Origin: an uncultured Lachnospiraceae bacterium
Lineage (GTDB): Bacteria > Bacillota > Clostridia > Lachnospirales > Lachnospiraceae
Length of the DNA stretch: 48,803 bases
Direction of reading: 5' to 3'
Assembly (NCBI GenBank): GCA_910588655.1
Contig: CAJUPJ010000028.1
Coordinates: forward strand, 1 to 48,803
The translations under genes and the position numbers were made by a program. The notes beneath the pieces were generated by a model, which did no database searches, was not told where the DNA came from, and saw only the letters and a list, made by a program, of their open reading frames with translations. Positions 8,095 to 17,190 of the stretch are shown piece after piece (positions within the stretch are counted from its first letter, which is position 1; each line of letters opens with the position of its first letter).

Positions 8095-9211
8095 TATTTT
8101 AATATAATTTCCACTTTGTATCTTCCATTTCTGGCATAAACATTATATAATCCTCCATATTTTTTAACAATTTTTTGAATATTACCAATCCCAAAACCAT
8201 GATTTTCTTTATCGCTTTTTGTTGTTATATGCTGTCCATTTTTATTAATATATACTTCTTTTTCTATAGTATTTTCTGCACATAATCTTAAAAACTTCTC
8301 TCCCTGGTTTACTGAAAATAATATTTCTTTAGAAGTATTTTTTATTTGCGAAACTGCTTCTACAGCATTTTTTATAACATTGGAAACGATTATACACATA
8401 TCTGTATCTTCGATAATAATATTATCTGATATATAACCTTCTACAATGATATCACAGTTATTTTTTAAAGGAATTAAATAATAGTCCAGCATTGTATTTA
8501 TTACCATATTGCCTACATCATACTGGCTATTGCTTATATTTGATATATCCTTTAATATATTACTAAGATAATTATTAAGTTTATCATAAGCCCCAGCTTT
8601 GCTAAAACTTTGTAATTGTATTAAATGATTAATAATATCATGCCTGAACTGCTTTGTACTGGTTTCACGTTCCAGCATGTTCTGGTAATATTCTTCCTGT
8701 TGTTTATTATATTTTTCTAATATAATATTTTTCATATTTTGTTTTTGTATATCATTAAGATAATATATAATTGCGGATATTAATACTAAAACTCCAAGAA
8801 CGCCACCAGCAATTATAGGAATACCCATAATTTTAAATTTTTTATCTAAACCTGGCATATTATATATTATAAATTCAACCATAAGCACTATTCCAGCTAT
8901 TGCAAGTATTATTATGGTTTTTAGTTTAATTGGTATTTTTATAAAATTACTATTTTTCTTAATTATTGCAATATAATATAACCATATCACTAATATAATA
9001 ACCAATGTATATAATATGTTATTTACTACAGGTGGGAAATCCCAAAAACCATTAATACATATAAAAACAGACATTCAACAGGAGCAAGCACTAAAATGCC
9101 TCCTATATATGTTTTTTTAGTAATTTTATCCAGGCTTTTATTAAAAAATACATAGCAGAATGAACAGTATTCTGCTATCATAAGTATATGTAAAAAAATT
9201 ATTAATACCAT
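8085..9211 (-). pseudogene. AgrC/GHKL-type sensor histidine kinase, frameshifted
   Basis: Membrane sensor kinase in two overlapping frames. The first (9211-9026, ATG behind GGAGAG) gives two helices. The second (9074-8085) gives three more helices, then a dimerisation part with the H-box FRHDIINHL and a GHKL ATPase end (NVIKNAVEAV, GFGIGNIQKIVKKYGG). One base change near 9040-9070 would join them into about 385 residues with five or six helices, the normal AgrC form. Two separate overlapping proteins are possible but unusual. It lies 15 bases after the response regulator gene. Ligand unknown. Confidence 0.75.
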
Positions 9212-9226
9212 ATTTTCTCTCCACTG

Positions 9227-9905
9227 CTACCTGTATTTTGTATCATACTCCATGTATTTGATAAATATTTCTTTCATCTTGCGTCTTGAAATCTCCACTT
9301 TATCACCTGATTTAAGAATTGCATATTTATTTTTAATATCTGATATAGCCCCAAGATTTAATAAATATGATTTATGGCATTTATAAAAAAGCCTTTCATC
9401 AAGCAGAGCCTCCCATTTTATAAGGGAAAGTTCACTTTTGAACTCATTATTATCTGCATATACTATTGTGGACGAATTATTTGCCATTATAAATAATATA
9501 TCTTTCTACATTATATTATATGATATACCATCCCTGTAAACCTGTACCCTGTCCATTCCAATCCTGCATTTATGTGCATCCTCAACAGCTTTGCACAGTT
9601 CCATGTCTGATATAGGTTTTGTAACAAAGCGGAAAGCACCTATCTCAAAACCTTCCTTAAATCTTTCTGTTTTACTGGTAATAATTATAATTTTATACAA
9701 CTTCCCTTTTCTGTTTAGCTGTCTGGCTGCCTCTATCCCATCTGTTTCTGGCATATCTATATCAAGAAGAAGACAGTCCATCATCTCCTTTGATGATAAC
9801 AACCCATAGGCTGAATAAAAATGCAAAAAACTAAATCTTAACCCCATATTCCGCGCATTTGCATTTAATGCTTCTGTAATTATACTATGTACATATTTTA
9901 TCTGG
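9227..9905 (-). pseudogene. LytTR-family response regulator, truncated and with an in-frame stop
   Basis: DNA-binding partner of the kinase at 8085-9211. Reading from 9905, family-like sequence (IKYVHSIITEALNANARNMG) leads into the receiver core LLDIDMPETDGIEAARQL and ends YNIM, then TAG at 9503-9505. The same frame continues KDILFIMANNSS into an intact LytTR domain (FYKCHKSYLLNL, ISRRKMKEIF). So one in-frame stop separates the two domains. The first 15-20 residues with the acidic DD pair are missing, and a stop precedes the remaining part. The DNA upstream joins a truncated recombinase gene. It is almost certainly non-functional as a full regulator. Confidence 0.85.
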
Positions 9906-9960
9906 CTTTAATAATACCTTAATATAAATATACAATGTTATTAAGAAAAAATCAATTATT
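9906..9960. other. Junction between truncated regulator and truncated recombinase
   Basis: AT-rich 55-base segment joining the 3'-truncated serine recombinase gene (ends 9961) to the 5'-truncated regulator (from 9905). Both genes lack the ends facing this point, which is what a deletion across an element-host boundary would leave. Confidence 0.5.
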
Positions 9961-10986
9961 TTATAATTTTATTAAATCCTGCCTGCTCTTCCTGTTTATT
10001 ATCCATGCTGCTTTTTCAAATAATTCCTGGCTGATTATTGCCTTGTGTGTATTTTCTTTTATTACCCACTCTGTTTTATCTTTTTTAATACGGCTGCTTT
10101 CATCGCGCATATTAATAGACGTTTTCCCCTGCTCCAGCACGCCTGTATAAGTCCTGTTTTTTAAAATTCTTATAACTGCATTTTTATCCCATTTTTTATA
10201 TTCCATACCGCAAGGGCACACTGTTTGTCTTGTTTCTTTATAAACCAGGGGCGGATTAATATGCTGCTGTTCTAGTGCAGTTGTAACTGCTTTATACTGC
10301 TTCTCTTCTATAAACTTATTAAAAATATACTGTACAATCCCTGCTGTATTTCCGTCTGGCACTAGTTTTCTTATCTTTCCCTCCCATATGGCATTATAAC
10401 CATATGGAGGTGGCCCGCCAACATATGAGCCCTGTTCCCGCCTTTGTTTTAATGACAGTTTTGACTTAAAAGAAAAGTCTTTTGCATACATATCATTCAT
10501 AAGGTTTTTGATTTCTAATGATATATTATTTGTACTGTTATTTTCTGTATTTGTATCATATTTATCCGTTACTGCAATAAACCTTACACCTAAAAATGGA
10601 AATATTTTTTCAATGTAATTTCCTGCTTCTAAATAATCCCTGCCAAAACGTGAAAGGTCTTTTACTATAACACAGTTTATTTTCCCAAGCCGTATGTCCT
10701 GCATAAGATTCTGGAAACCTTCACGCCTGAAGTTTGTGCCTGTTTTTCCTATATCAGAATAAAATTCTGTTATATCTATTATTTCATTACAGGATTTATT
10801 AAAGTTTTCTACAAATTCCATACATATCTGTTTCTGTACTTCTATAGAATCATTTTCTATAACATGCCCTCCTGGTTTTCTATCCTTGGCATTGGAAAGC
10901 CTTGTATAAATCCCTGCTTTATATACCTTTTTATTTACAGCTTGTATTTTTCTGCCTGCTGCCTTTCTTTTTGAAACCCTTGCCAT
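9961..10986 (-). pseudogene. Large serine recombinase, C-terminally truncated
   Basis: 341 residues with the resolvase-type catalytic domain (catalytic Ser in YTRLSN near residue 30, VKDLSRFGRDYLEAG) and the recombinase domain (PYGYNAIWEGK ... RILKNRTYTGVLEQGK). It ends shortly after NRKSRQDLIKL, without the zinc ribbon, coiled coil and C-terminal domain present in its neighbour (548 residues). So about 200 residues are lost, probably by the deletion at 9906-9960. Such recombinases move integrative elements by site-specific exchange; this one is probably inactive. Confidence 0.75.
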
Positions 10987-11001
10987 ATATAAAGCCTCCT
11001 T

Positions 11002-12648
11002 TTATTGTAATGCGGTATCTGTAAAAGAAAATTCTATTTCTATACGTTTATTTTCATATACATAAATTCTTTTTACCATGCTGCTTAATGTATGGCGGTC
11101 AATTTCCTTTAGTTTCGGTGAAGATTTAAAATCCTTTAACCAGCCGCCAGATTTTGCATTTTTTTTAACTGTCATTTCTATAAAATCCTTATATCTTTTT
11201 TGTGCATTTGCGGCTTCTTCCTTTTTTTCTTTAAACTTCTTATACAGCTTGCTAAACTCTTCTTTTGTAATTAAGCCTTCTTCCAAATCCCTGTCCAGGC
11301 TTTTGCAAAGTTTGCTGTATTTATCCTGTTCCTGTTGTAAGCGGCTGTTTTCATTATTGTAATCACTGGCATATCTGTCATATCTGGTTATATTAAAATC
11401 TGTTTCTTTATTATCTACAATGTTATCTGCAATATTAATAAGCTTCTGCCTGTCAGCCAATATACTGCTATACTTCTTAATAACATAATCTACAATTTCT
11501 GTTAATACAGTTTCTTCTATACTATGCCGGCTGCATCCTTCACTACGGTTCTTAGTTGAACATATATAATAAACTTTTGTACCCTTTTTATTCTGGTTTA
11601 TCCTGCGTACCATCTGTTCCCTGCAGTCACCACAAAAAAGCAGACATGAAAACCTCCCTGCCTCTTTCATTCCAGGGCTTTTCCGGCTGTCTGCTTTTAA
11701 AATATTTTGTACAATATTAAAATCATCTTCTGATATAATTGCTTCATGGGTATTTTTTACACAAATCCACTTTTCCTTTGACACAGTAATATTTTTTCTG
11801 GCTTTATAATTTACCCTTTGTGTCTTTCCTTGTAAAAGATGTCCAATATATACTTCATTTGTAAGAATTCTTTTTACTGAAACATTGCTCCACAACGGCT
11901 TTCCTGTACTTTGGAAACCACCGTTGAAGTTTATTCCATTTGACCTTTTATATTCTTTGGGAGATGGTATTCCCAGCCCGTTTAGCTTATCTGCGATAGC
12001 TGAAACTGCCATCCCTTCTATTTTCCACCTGAAAATATTCCTCACATTTACAGCAGCATGTTTATCTATTACAAGATGCTGTTTATCCTCTGTATCTTTC
12101 TTATATCCATAAACTGCAAATGGTGAAACCAGTTCCCCGTTCCTGCGTTTAACTTCAAGCCCGCTTTTAACTTTTACTGAAATATCCCTGCAATAAGACT
12201 CATTAATAAAATTCTTAACTGGAAGCATAAAAGAATTTTCCCCGTTGCCTACAAAAAAACTGTCATAATTATCTGAAATTGCAATAAAACGTACACCCAT
12301 GCCAGGGAATATTTTCTGTAAATACCTGCCTGTTTCAATATAATCCCTGCCAAAACGTGATAAGTCTTTTACTATTACACAATTAACCTTCTTTGCTTCA
12401 ATATCTGCAATCATTCTTTTAAATTCCGGTCTTAGAAAATTACTGCCTGAATACCCGTCATCAGAATATATATCATAAAGTTCCATATCTGGCTGTTCCA
12501 TAATAAAATTTCTTATTATTTCTCTTTGGTTCGCAATACTTCCACTTTCGTTTTTAATAAAACCATTCCTATGTACTAATGTGCCTTTGTCCTCATCATC
12601 CCTTGAAAGACGGAGATACATCGCTGTATAGAAATGTTGTCTTTCCAT
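11002..12648 (-). CDS. Large serine recombinase (integrase type)
   Basis: 548 residues, apparently complete. Resolvase domain: catalytic Ser in LRLSRDDED (about residue 14) and VIVKDLSRFGRDYIETGRYL. Recombinase domain: VYGYKKDTEDKQ to HLLQGKTQRVNYK. Zinc ribbon: LLFCGDCREQM ... YYICSTKNRSEGC. A coiled coil (about residues 420-490) and a DUF4368-like end follow. It catalyses site-specific integration or excision of mobile DNA. It lies between a DUF6870 gene and a truncated second recombinase, a trio usual at one end of Firmicutes integrative elements. No att sites could be identified. Confidence 0.9.
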   Translation of the reverse strand: MERQHFYTAMYLRLSRDDEDKGTLVHRNGFIKNESGSIANQREIIRNFIMEQPDMELYDIYSDDGYSGSNFLRPEFKRMIADIEAKKVNCVIVKDLSRFGRDYIETGRYLQKIFPGMGVRFIAISDNYDSFFVGNGENSFMLPVKNFINESYCRDISVKVKSGLEVKRRNGELVSPFAVYGYKKDTEDKQHLVIDKHAAVNVRNIFRWKIEGMAVSAIADKLNGLGIPSPKEYKRSNGINFNGGFQSTGKPLWSNVSVKRILTNEVYIGHLLQGKTQRVNYKARKNITVSKEKWICVKNTHEAIISEDDFNIVQNILKADSRKSPGMKEAGRFSCLLFCGDCREQMVRRINQNKKGTKVYYICSTKNRSEGCSRHSIEETVLTEIVDYVIKKYSSILADRQKLINIADNIVDNKETDFNITRYDRYASDYNNENSRLQQEQDKYSKLCKSLDRDLEEGLITKEEFSKLYKKFKEKKEEAANAQKRYKDFIEMTVKKNAKSGGWLKDFKSSPKLKEIDRHTLSSMVKRIYVYENKRIEIEFSFTDTALQ

Positions 12649-12681
12649 TTTTCCTCCATTAATTATAAATATATTAACAGT

Positions 12682-12996
12682 CTATATATATTCTTCTGCC
12701 ATTCTTCTAATATATTGTTCCAGCTTTTCATCTATGCCAGCCCCAGATTCCTGGTAAGATACCTTAACAATATAATCCCCAATACGGTTTACATAAATAT
12801 TGCCAGTCTGCTCTGCGAATGAATTAATCTTTTCTTTAACGGGAGCAGATTCATCTATTTTAATATCCTTTAAATCTGACAACAGAGAAATATCTGCTTC
12901 TTTTATATCCAGAGCTGCCATCTCTGTAAGCTTTTCATTGCTGATTTCCATAACATGCACAACCTTTTCTTTTCTATCTGTTTCTATTTTATTCAT
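12682..12996 (-). CDS. DUF6870-like protein of recombinase modules
   Basis: About 104 residues (from MNKIETDRKEKV). The C-terminal part (LKDIKIDESAPVKEKINSF, then GDYIVKVSYQESGAGIDEKLEQYI) matches the small DUF6870-type proteins encoded just ahead of serine recombinases in clostridial elements. The function is unknown, perhaps a recombination accessory factor. The start is uncertain: ATG 12996 and ATG 12951 (MEISNEKL) both have weak ribosome sites about 11 bases upstream. Confidence 0.6.
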   Translation of the reverse strand: MNKIETDRKEKVVHVMEISNEKLTEMAALDIKEADISLLSDLKDIKIDESAPVKEKINSFAEQTGNIYVNRIGDYIVKVSYQESGAGIDEKLEQYIRRMAEEYI

Positions 12997-13031
12997 ATAT
13001 ACGTATGTCCTATGCTGCAATAGAAATAAGC

Positions 13032-13589
13032 CTAAAATACTAAATCACAACGTTTCTGTATATTATACTCACTGAAATATTTTTCTTCCATTGGAATCCA
13101 TTTATTAGAAAATACTTGTGCTGCTTCAATGCCATTACGGCGTTTTATACGCTGTAGCTGCTCTTCTGCATTAATATTTAAAAATATGCGTAAATCATAA
13201 AAATCCCATAAAACGGGATGGCAGCTATAAGAGCCCTCTATAATTGTAACTACTGCTGGTTCTACTTCTACTGGAACAGACAGTTCCATGATTTTACAGT
13301 CAAATGGCTGGTATGAAAATGGCTGCCCCTGGCTAAGTGGTATTAAAACTTCTTTCTTTACTCTTTCATAATCCACATTTCCTCCTGGTTCATCCAGCCT
13401 TTCTTTTGTACGCTGCCATGGCTGTAAGAAAAAACTATCCATATGGATAATATTGCAATTAATTTTTTCTTTTACCAGGGAAGCAGTAGTTGTTTTTCCT
13501 GCTGCACACCTTCCATCAATAGCAATTAATAACGGCTCTTTCCTGCTGCTGCCAATATACTGTAAAATTGCTGGAATTGCATTATCCAT
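13032..13589 (-). CDS. Uridine kinase-family P-loop protein
   Basis: 185 residues with Walker A GRCAAGKTTT (residues 26-35), HMDSFFLQPWQRT and ERLDEPGGNVDYERV, the uridine/phosphoribulokinase-type pattern. It would phosphorylate a nucleoside or similar small molecule in the cytosol. It follows the ECF transporter gene by about ten bases in the same operon, so its substrate may be what that transporter imports. That link is inference from position. Confidence 0.8.
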   Translation of the reverse strand: MDNAIPAILQYIGSSRKEPLLIAIDGRCAAGKTTTASLVKEKINCNIIHMDSFFLQPWQRTKERLDEPGGNVDYERVKKEVLIPLSQGQPFSYQPFDCKIMELSVPVEVEPAVVTIIEGSYSCHPVLWDFYDLRIFLNINAEEQLQRIKRRNGIEAAQVFSNKWIPMEEKYFSEYNIQKRCDLVF

Positions 13590-13599
13590 ACTCTGCCTC

Positions 13600-14172
13600 C
13601 TAACCTTCTACATTCTGTACTTTTGCCCTTTTTCCTGAAAACTGTACAAGCCCTGTACGGTTTAACGCAACCATAATACCTGGAATAAGGACTAACTGTA
13701 AAATAATCCCAGGAACTGCATTAAGAAAAGCCCCTGCCATAAACATTTGTAATGTAAACCCGCCTTCCCCTGTTCCAAGCAGAACCATCTGGACAAATGC
13801 CCATACAATACGGCCTGCCAGCATTGCAGCAACCATACTGCGGTACAGCGAAATTACACACTGCCAGCGTGAACGGGAATAAAACAGCCCTGATGCCATT
13901 CCATATGTAGCAAGTTCAAACGCCATAGAAATTCCTGTTGGAAACAGAACGGGCATTCCAAACATTGAATAACGTAAAAAAGGCATTACAAAACCAACAA
14001 TAAGCCCATACTGCCATCCACATATAAGCCCGCATAATAAAACAGGAATATGCATTGGAAGAAGCATTTTGCCAATTTGTGGAATCTGTCCTGTAAAAAA
14101 CGGAAGAACTATGCCTATAGCCATAAACATTGATGCCAGCGTCAGATTTAAAATATTCTTTCTTTTAACCAT
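13600..14172 (-). CDS. ECF transporter S component
   Basis: 190 residues with about six hydrophobic helices, the N-terminal motif ALASM-like (LTLASMFMAIGIVLPFF) and HIPVLLCGLICGWQYGLIVGFVMPFLR, typical of the substrate-binding subunit of energy-coupling factor vitamin transporters. It sits in the membrane and would use a shared EcfAAT module encoded elsewhere. The substrate cannot be told from sequence; I see no riboswitch in its 230-base upstream region. It is co-transcribed with the uridine kinase-like gene. Confidence 0.8.
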   Translation of the reverse strand: MVKRKNILNLTLASMFMAIGIVLPFFTGQIPQIGKMLLPMHIPVLLCGLICGWQYGLIVGFVMPFLRYSMFGMPVLFPTGISMAFELATYGMASGLFYSRSRWQCVISLYRSMVAAMLAGRIVWAFVQMVLLGTGEGGFTLQMFMAGAFLNAVPGIILQLVLIPGIMVALNRTGLVQFSGKRAKVQNVEG

Positions 14173-14404
14173 ATCTATACTCCTTTTTAATTTTTCACAC
14201 TATGCGCACTGGACAATTATACATAATTATACTGTTAATTTGCAATACCCTTAACTTAAAAAGCCTGTAATAAAAATAAATATTGCAACCGCACAGGTTG
14301 AAATATTTTTCTGGAAAATTTTATTTTTTATGCAAGGATTCTGCATTGTAAACCGTGTTATATATAGAAACATAAAATACACAATAAAAACAGGAGGGAT
14401 TTAT

Positions 14405-14641
14405 ATGAAAATCTTAAAAAACTGGAAAAAGACAGGCATTATAATGATGACAGGTGTCCTTTTATCAACAGGTTTAATTATGCCTGCAATGGCACATGGA
14501 CATGGCAGCAGCCACCACAGAAGCAGCTACACATCAGGAACTTATTGTGCTTACCACCATAAAACACACAAAAATGCCAGCAGCTGCAAATACTACTGCA
14601 CTACACACCACAAAACACACAAGAATGGAAGATGCCATTAA
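14405..14641 (+). CDS. Small secreted His/Cys-rich protein
   Basis: 78 residues. A signal peptide (MKILKNWKKTGIIMMTGVLL, then a cleavage site near PAMA-HG, residues 28-29) leads to a mature part of about 49 residues rich in His, Cys, Lys and Ser. The motif YHHKTHKN-C / THHKTHKN-C occurs twice. Such a tail could bind metal ions, but no known family is recognised. ATG 14405 follows AGGAGGG. A strong terminator ends the single-gene transcript at 14661-14703. Confidence 0.7.
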   Translation: MKILKNWKKTGIIMMTGVLLSTGLIMPAMAHGHGSSHHRSSYTSGTYCAYHHKTHKNASSCKYYCTTHHKTHKNGRCH

Positions 14642-14660
14642 AACTGGTATTCTCCTGCCA

Positions 14661-14703
14661 GCCAGGTATCCCATATACAGAAATATGGGATACCTGGCTT
14701 TCT
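14661..14703 (+). terminator. Intrinsic terminator of the His-rich protein gene
   Basis: A perfect 16-bp stem (GCCAGGTATCCCATAT with its complement at 14683-14698), a six-base loop and then TTTCTT, 20 bases after the stop codon. Confidence 0.85.
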
Positions 14704-14765
14704 TAATGAAATTAAATACCTGAATTATAGAAAATAACATGTAAGTTATACAAAATTATAAAAAA

Positions 14766-14795
14766 TAATCGACAAAATGCATAAATGTTGATATA
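14766..14795 (+). promoter_or_regulatory. Possible sigma-28-type (SigD) promoter
   Basis: TAAT (14766-14769) and GTTGATATA (14787-14795) resemble the TAAA-N15-CCGATAT pattern of flagellar promoters. It lies about 165 bases ahead of the FliD-like gene, whose likely flagellar role fits. The match is partial. Confidence 0.35.
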
Positions 14796-14959
14796 CTATT
14801 AGTATTATTAGTAGCGGACTCAAAATAAGATGGTTATTTTTAATTCATTTTTATAGAGAAGGAACTCATTTTTTAATTTATTTAGACAGAATTGTTTAAC
14901 AGAATTTTTATATACCGGCTGTACAATGGATTGTTATACCGGGGAAAAGAGGTGTTTAT

Positions 14960-16249
14960 ATGGGCGCAGAGGATAATATATATAACCATCTTGTACCTAC
15001 ATACAAACCACAACCGCTTACTAAATATGATACTCACAAAGCATCAGAACTACGTAATATTGTTAATGAAATAACTAAACTTACAAAAGAATCACCAACA
15101 TATTTCGTAAAAATGAATGATGCTAAACAAACTTATTTGCTTGGGATTAAGGAAGCTGCTATAATGTTCCAGAATGGTTTCGGGGAACTTTGTGACGATT
15201 CACCAGACAGTGCTTTTAATAACAAGAAAGCATATTCATCTGATATTGAAACTGCAGCTGCGGAAATTATAAGTGATGACCAGTCAAGACTTCCTGATGA
15301 ATTCTCCATACAGGTTGCAAGCCTTGCAACCAGCCAGGTTAACAGGGGCAGGGACTTATATGCAACCAGTAAAGGTTTAATCGGAGGCACATACAAATTC
15401 CAGGTAAATGTTGGCGATGATATGTATGACTTCCAGTATAATATCAGAAGTGGTGCAAATAATAAAGAAGTCCTCACAGGATTATCTTCATTTATTAATA
15501 AAGCAAATATCGGAATACAGACCTTAGTTGAACCAGTTCCAGATGAACCTGGTAAAATAAGGATGTGCATTGAATCAGATATGACAGGTTCGTCAGCAGG
15601 TGAGCCTATATTTACAATGTCTGACAAGGAAAATATTAATGGCAATGGTATAGTATCATATATGGATTTAGACAGAATTGAACGTAATCCTGCCAGTTCA
15701 ACGTTTTACATGGATGGGGTTGAAAGGCATACACTTGCTAATGAATTTACTATGGGCAAATGTCTTAAAATTACTCTTAGAAAGGCATCAGAAGAGGCAG
15801 TTAAAATAAATTATTATCCTGATGGCAACAGGATTATGGGAAGCCTGCAAAAAATTGCAGAGGCATATAACTTTATGCTTGACAGTTCACAGGAATTTGC
15901 CAAGGTTGCAAGTTACAACCTTAAACTTGCTAATGATATACAGAGCACAATAAGGCCATTTAAACCAGAACTTGAGGCATGTGGATTTGTATTTAATGAC
16001 CATAACCGGATATCATTTGACAAGGCTCTTGTATTACAGGCTGTAAATGATGGCAGCTTACAGGAACTTTTTTCCAAAACATCCGGGTTTGTACAGACCA
16101 TGACAGGCAAAGCATACGAAATTAAAATTAATCCTATGGAATATATAGATAAGCTTATGGGGACATATCCTGACTTTAGCAAACCATCAGAAGGGTTTTC
16201 TTATATAACATCATTATACAGCGGTCTTATTTTTAACTATTATTTTTAA
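14960..16249 (+). CDS. FliD-like flagellar filament cap / hook-associated protein
   Basis: 429 residues, Gln/Asn/Ser-rich and without Cys-rich motifs. The middle section (GTYKFQVNVGDDMYDFQYNI, then ANNKEVLTGLSSFINKANIG) looks like the FliD/FlgK D2 beta fold. The C-terminal region (GSLQKIAEAYNFMLDSSQEF ... FDKALVLQAVNDGSLQELF) resembles FliD. It stands alone, away from a flagellar operon, behind AAGAGGTG and a possible SigD promoter. It is shorter than most FliD proteins, so an orphan surface protein with a FliD-like fold is also possible. Confidence 0.55.
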   Translation: MGAEDNIYNHLVPTYKPQPLTKYDTHKASELRNIVNEITKLTKESPTYFVKMNDAKQTYLLGIKEAAIMFQNGFGELCDDSPDSAFNNKKAYSSDIETAAAEIISDDQSRLPDEFSIQVASLATSQVNRGRDLYATSKGLIGGTYKFQVNVGDDMYDFQYNIRSGANNKEVLTGLSSFINKANIGIQTLVEPVPDEPGKIRMCIESDMTGSSAGEPIFTMSDKENINGNGIVSYMDLDRIERNPASSTFYMDGVERHTLANEFTMGKCLKITLRKASEEAVKINYYPDGNRIMGSLQKIAEAYNFMLDSSQEFAKVASYNLKLANDIQSTIRPFKPELEACGFVFNDHNRISFDKALVLQAVNDGSLQELFSKTSGFVQTMTGKAYEIKINPMEYIDKLMGTYPDFSKPSEGFSYITSLYSGLIFNYYF

Positions 16250-16290
16250 TATTATAATATTTAAACAAAACTACTTATGTATTAAACCAT

Positions 16291-16322
16291 AAAAAGGACA
16301 GAGTTTTTATTCTGTCCTTTTT
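16291..16322. terminator. Bidirectional terminator between FliD-like gene and NusG-II gene
   Basis: AAAAAGGACAGAG ... CTGTCCTTTTT forms a stem flanked by A-run and T-run, so it can end transcripts from both converging genes. Confidence 0.85.
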
Positions 16323-16716
16323 AATATGCTATTCCATCAATTTCTGTTTCCTCATATGAAATAACTGAAACAATTACTTTATGTGGAAGGCATACAAGCG
16401 TTTCCCCATTATACCTGATTTTCTTCTGTTTCTGGCAAAGCTTGTCTGGACAGTCTGCTTCAATAATTGAAACATAACCATCTTTTATCTGTAAAACATT
16501 CTGGCCATTATTATATCCATCTATTGTTATAGTAGTATCCACATCAAGTGGAAGGTTTTCTACAAGTCTGCCATCTGCCGTAACCTGGACATAATTCCCC
16601 TTTTTATGGAAAAATAAATTATATCCAACCAAAAACAAAATAGCTGTTATAAGAAATATGGATATTAAAATAATATCATTACACTTAATTCTGTTTTTTT
16701 TCATAAACCGCACCAT
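16321..16716 (-). CDS. NusG domain II-containing protein
   Basis: 131 residues: basic N-terminus, one membrane helix (ILISIFLITAILFLVGYNLFF, near residues 16-36) and an extracytoplasmic NusG_II-type domain (GRLVENLPLDVDTTITI ... IIEADCPDKLCQKQKKI, ETLVCLPHKVIVSV). It has Cys pairs in DCPDKLC and a late VCLPHK. Its role is unknown, but the family often follows recX or rnfG/apbE genes. ATG 16704 (MKKNRIK) is an alternative start. It lies 24 bases after recX. Confidence 0.75.
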   Translation of the reverse strand: MVRFMKKNRIKCNDIILISIFLITAILFLVGYNLFFHKKGNYVQVTADGRLVENLPLDVDTTITIDGYNNGQNVLQIKDGYVSIIEADCPDKLCQKQKKIRYNGETLVCLPHKVIVSVISYEETEIDGIAY

Positions 16717-16740
16717 ACAAGCTTAAAGAAATCCCCAATT

Positions 16741-17190
16741 TTATAAACCAGTGTATTTCCTTATATTACTTACACCAAATCCTTTTCTGTAAAGCTTTGC
16801 TGCCATCTTTTGTTTTTCTTCATAAGACAGTTCTTCTAAATCCCTGCCTTTTAACATTTTCTGTACTTCCCGCCCTAATGCTTCACTGTCGCCGCCTTCT
16901 ACAGACTCCAGGGCAATAGAAATATACTTTTCTGGTACATGTTTTTTAGTTAAATCCTGCCACATCCTTTTAATGCTTCTTGACTTATGGTATATGCTGG
17001 CAAACATCATTGCATATCTTTCATCATCTATATAATGGAAGCTTTTTACATATTCCATTGCCCCATTTACAGCTTCATCAGAAAAGCCTGCATTTGCCAG
17101 CCTGTCCATAAGCTCCCATTCTGTACGGTCATTATAATTTAATAAAGACATGGCTTTCTTTTTTGCACGCAGTAATTCTTCTTCATCCAT
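16741..17190 (-). CDS. recX: RecX recombination regulator
   Basis: 149 residues, a compact member of the family (usually 150-270). It shows repeated three-helix RecX units, e.g. AMSLLNYNDRTEWELMDRL, AGFSDEAVNGAMEYVKSF and FGVSNIRKYTGL. RecX binds RecA filaments and limits their activity. Its ATG overlaps the recA stop (TAATG), so translation is coupled and it falls under the same LexA control. Confidence 0.85.
   Translation of the reverse strand: MDEEELLRAKKKAMSLLNYNDRTEWELMDRLANAGFSDEAVNGAMEYVKSFHYIDDERYAMMFASIYHKSRSIKRMWQDLTKKHVPEKYISIALESVEGGDSEALGREVQKMLKGRDLEELSYEEKQKMAAKLYRKGFGVSNIRKYTGL

Noticed and set aside
14173..14404. Riboswitch upstream of the ECF transporter gene
   Set aside because: No conserved aptamer pattern could be found in this stretch on the minus strand.
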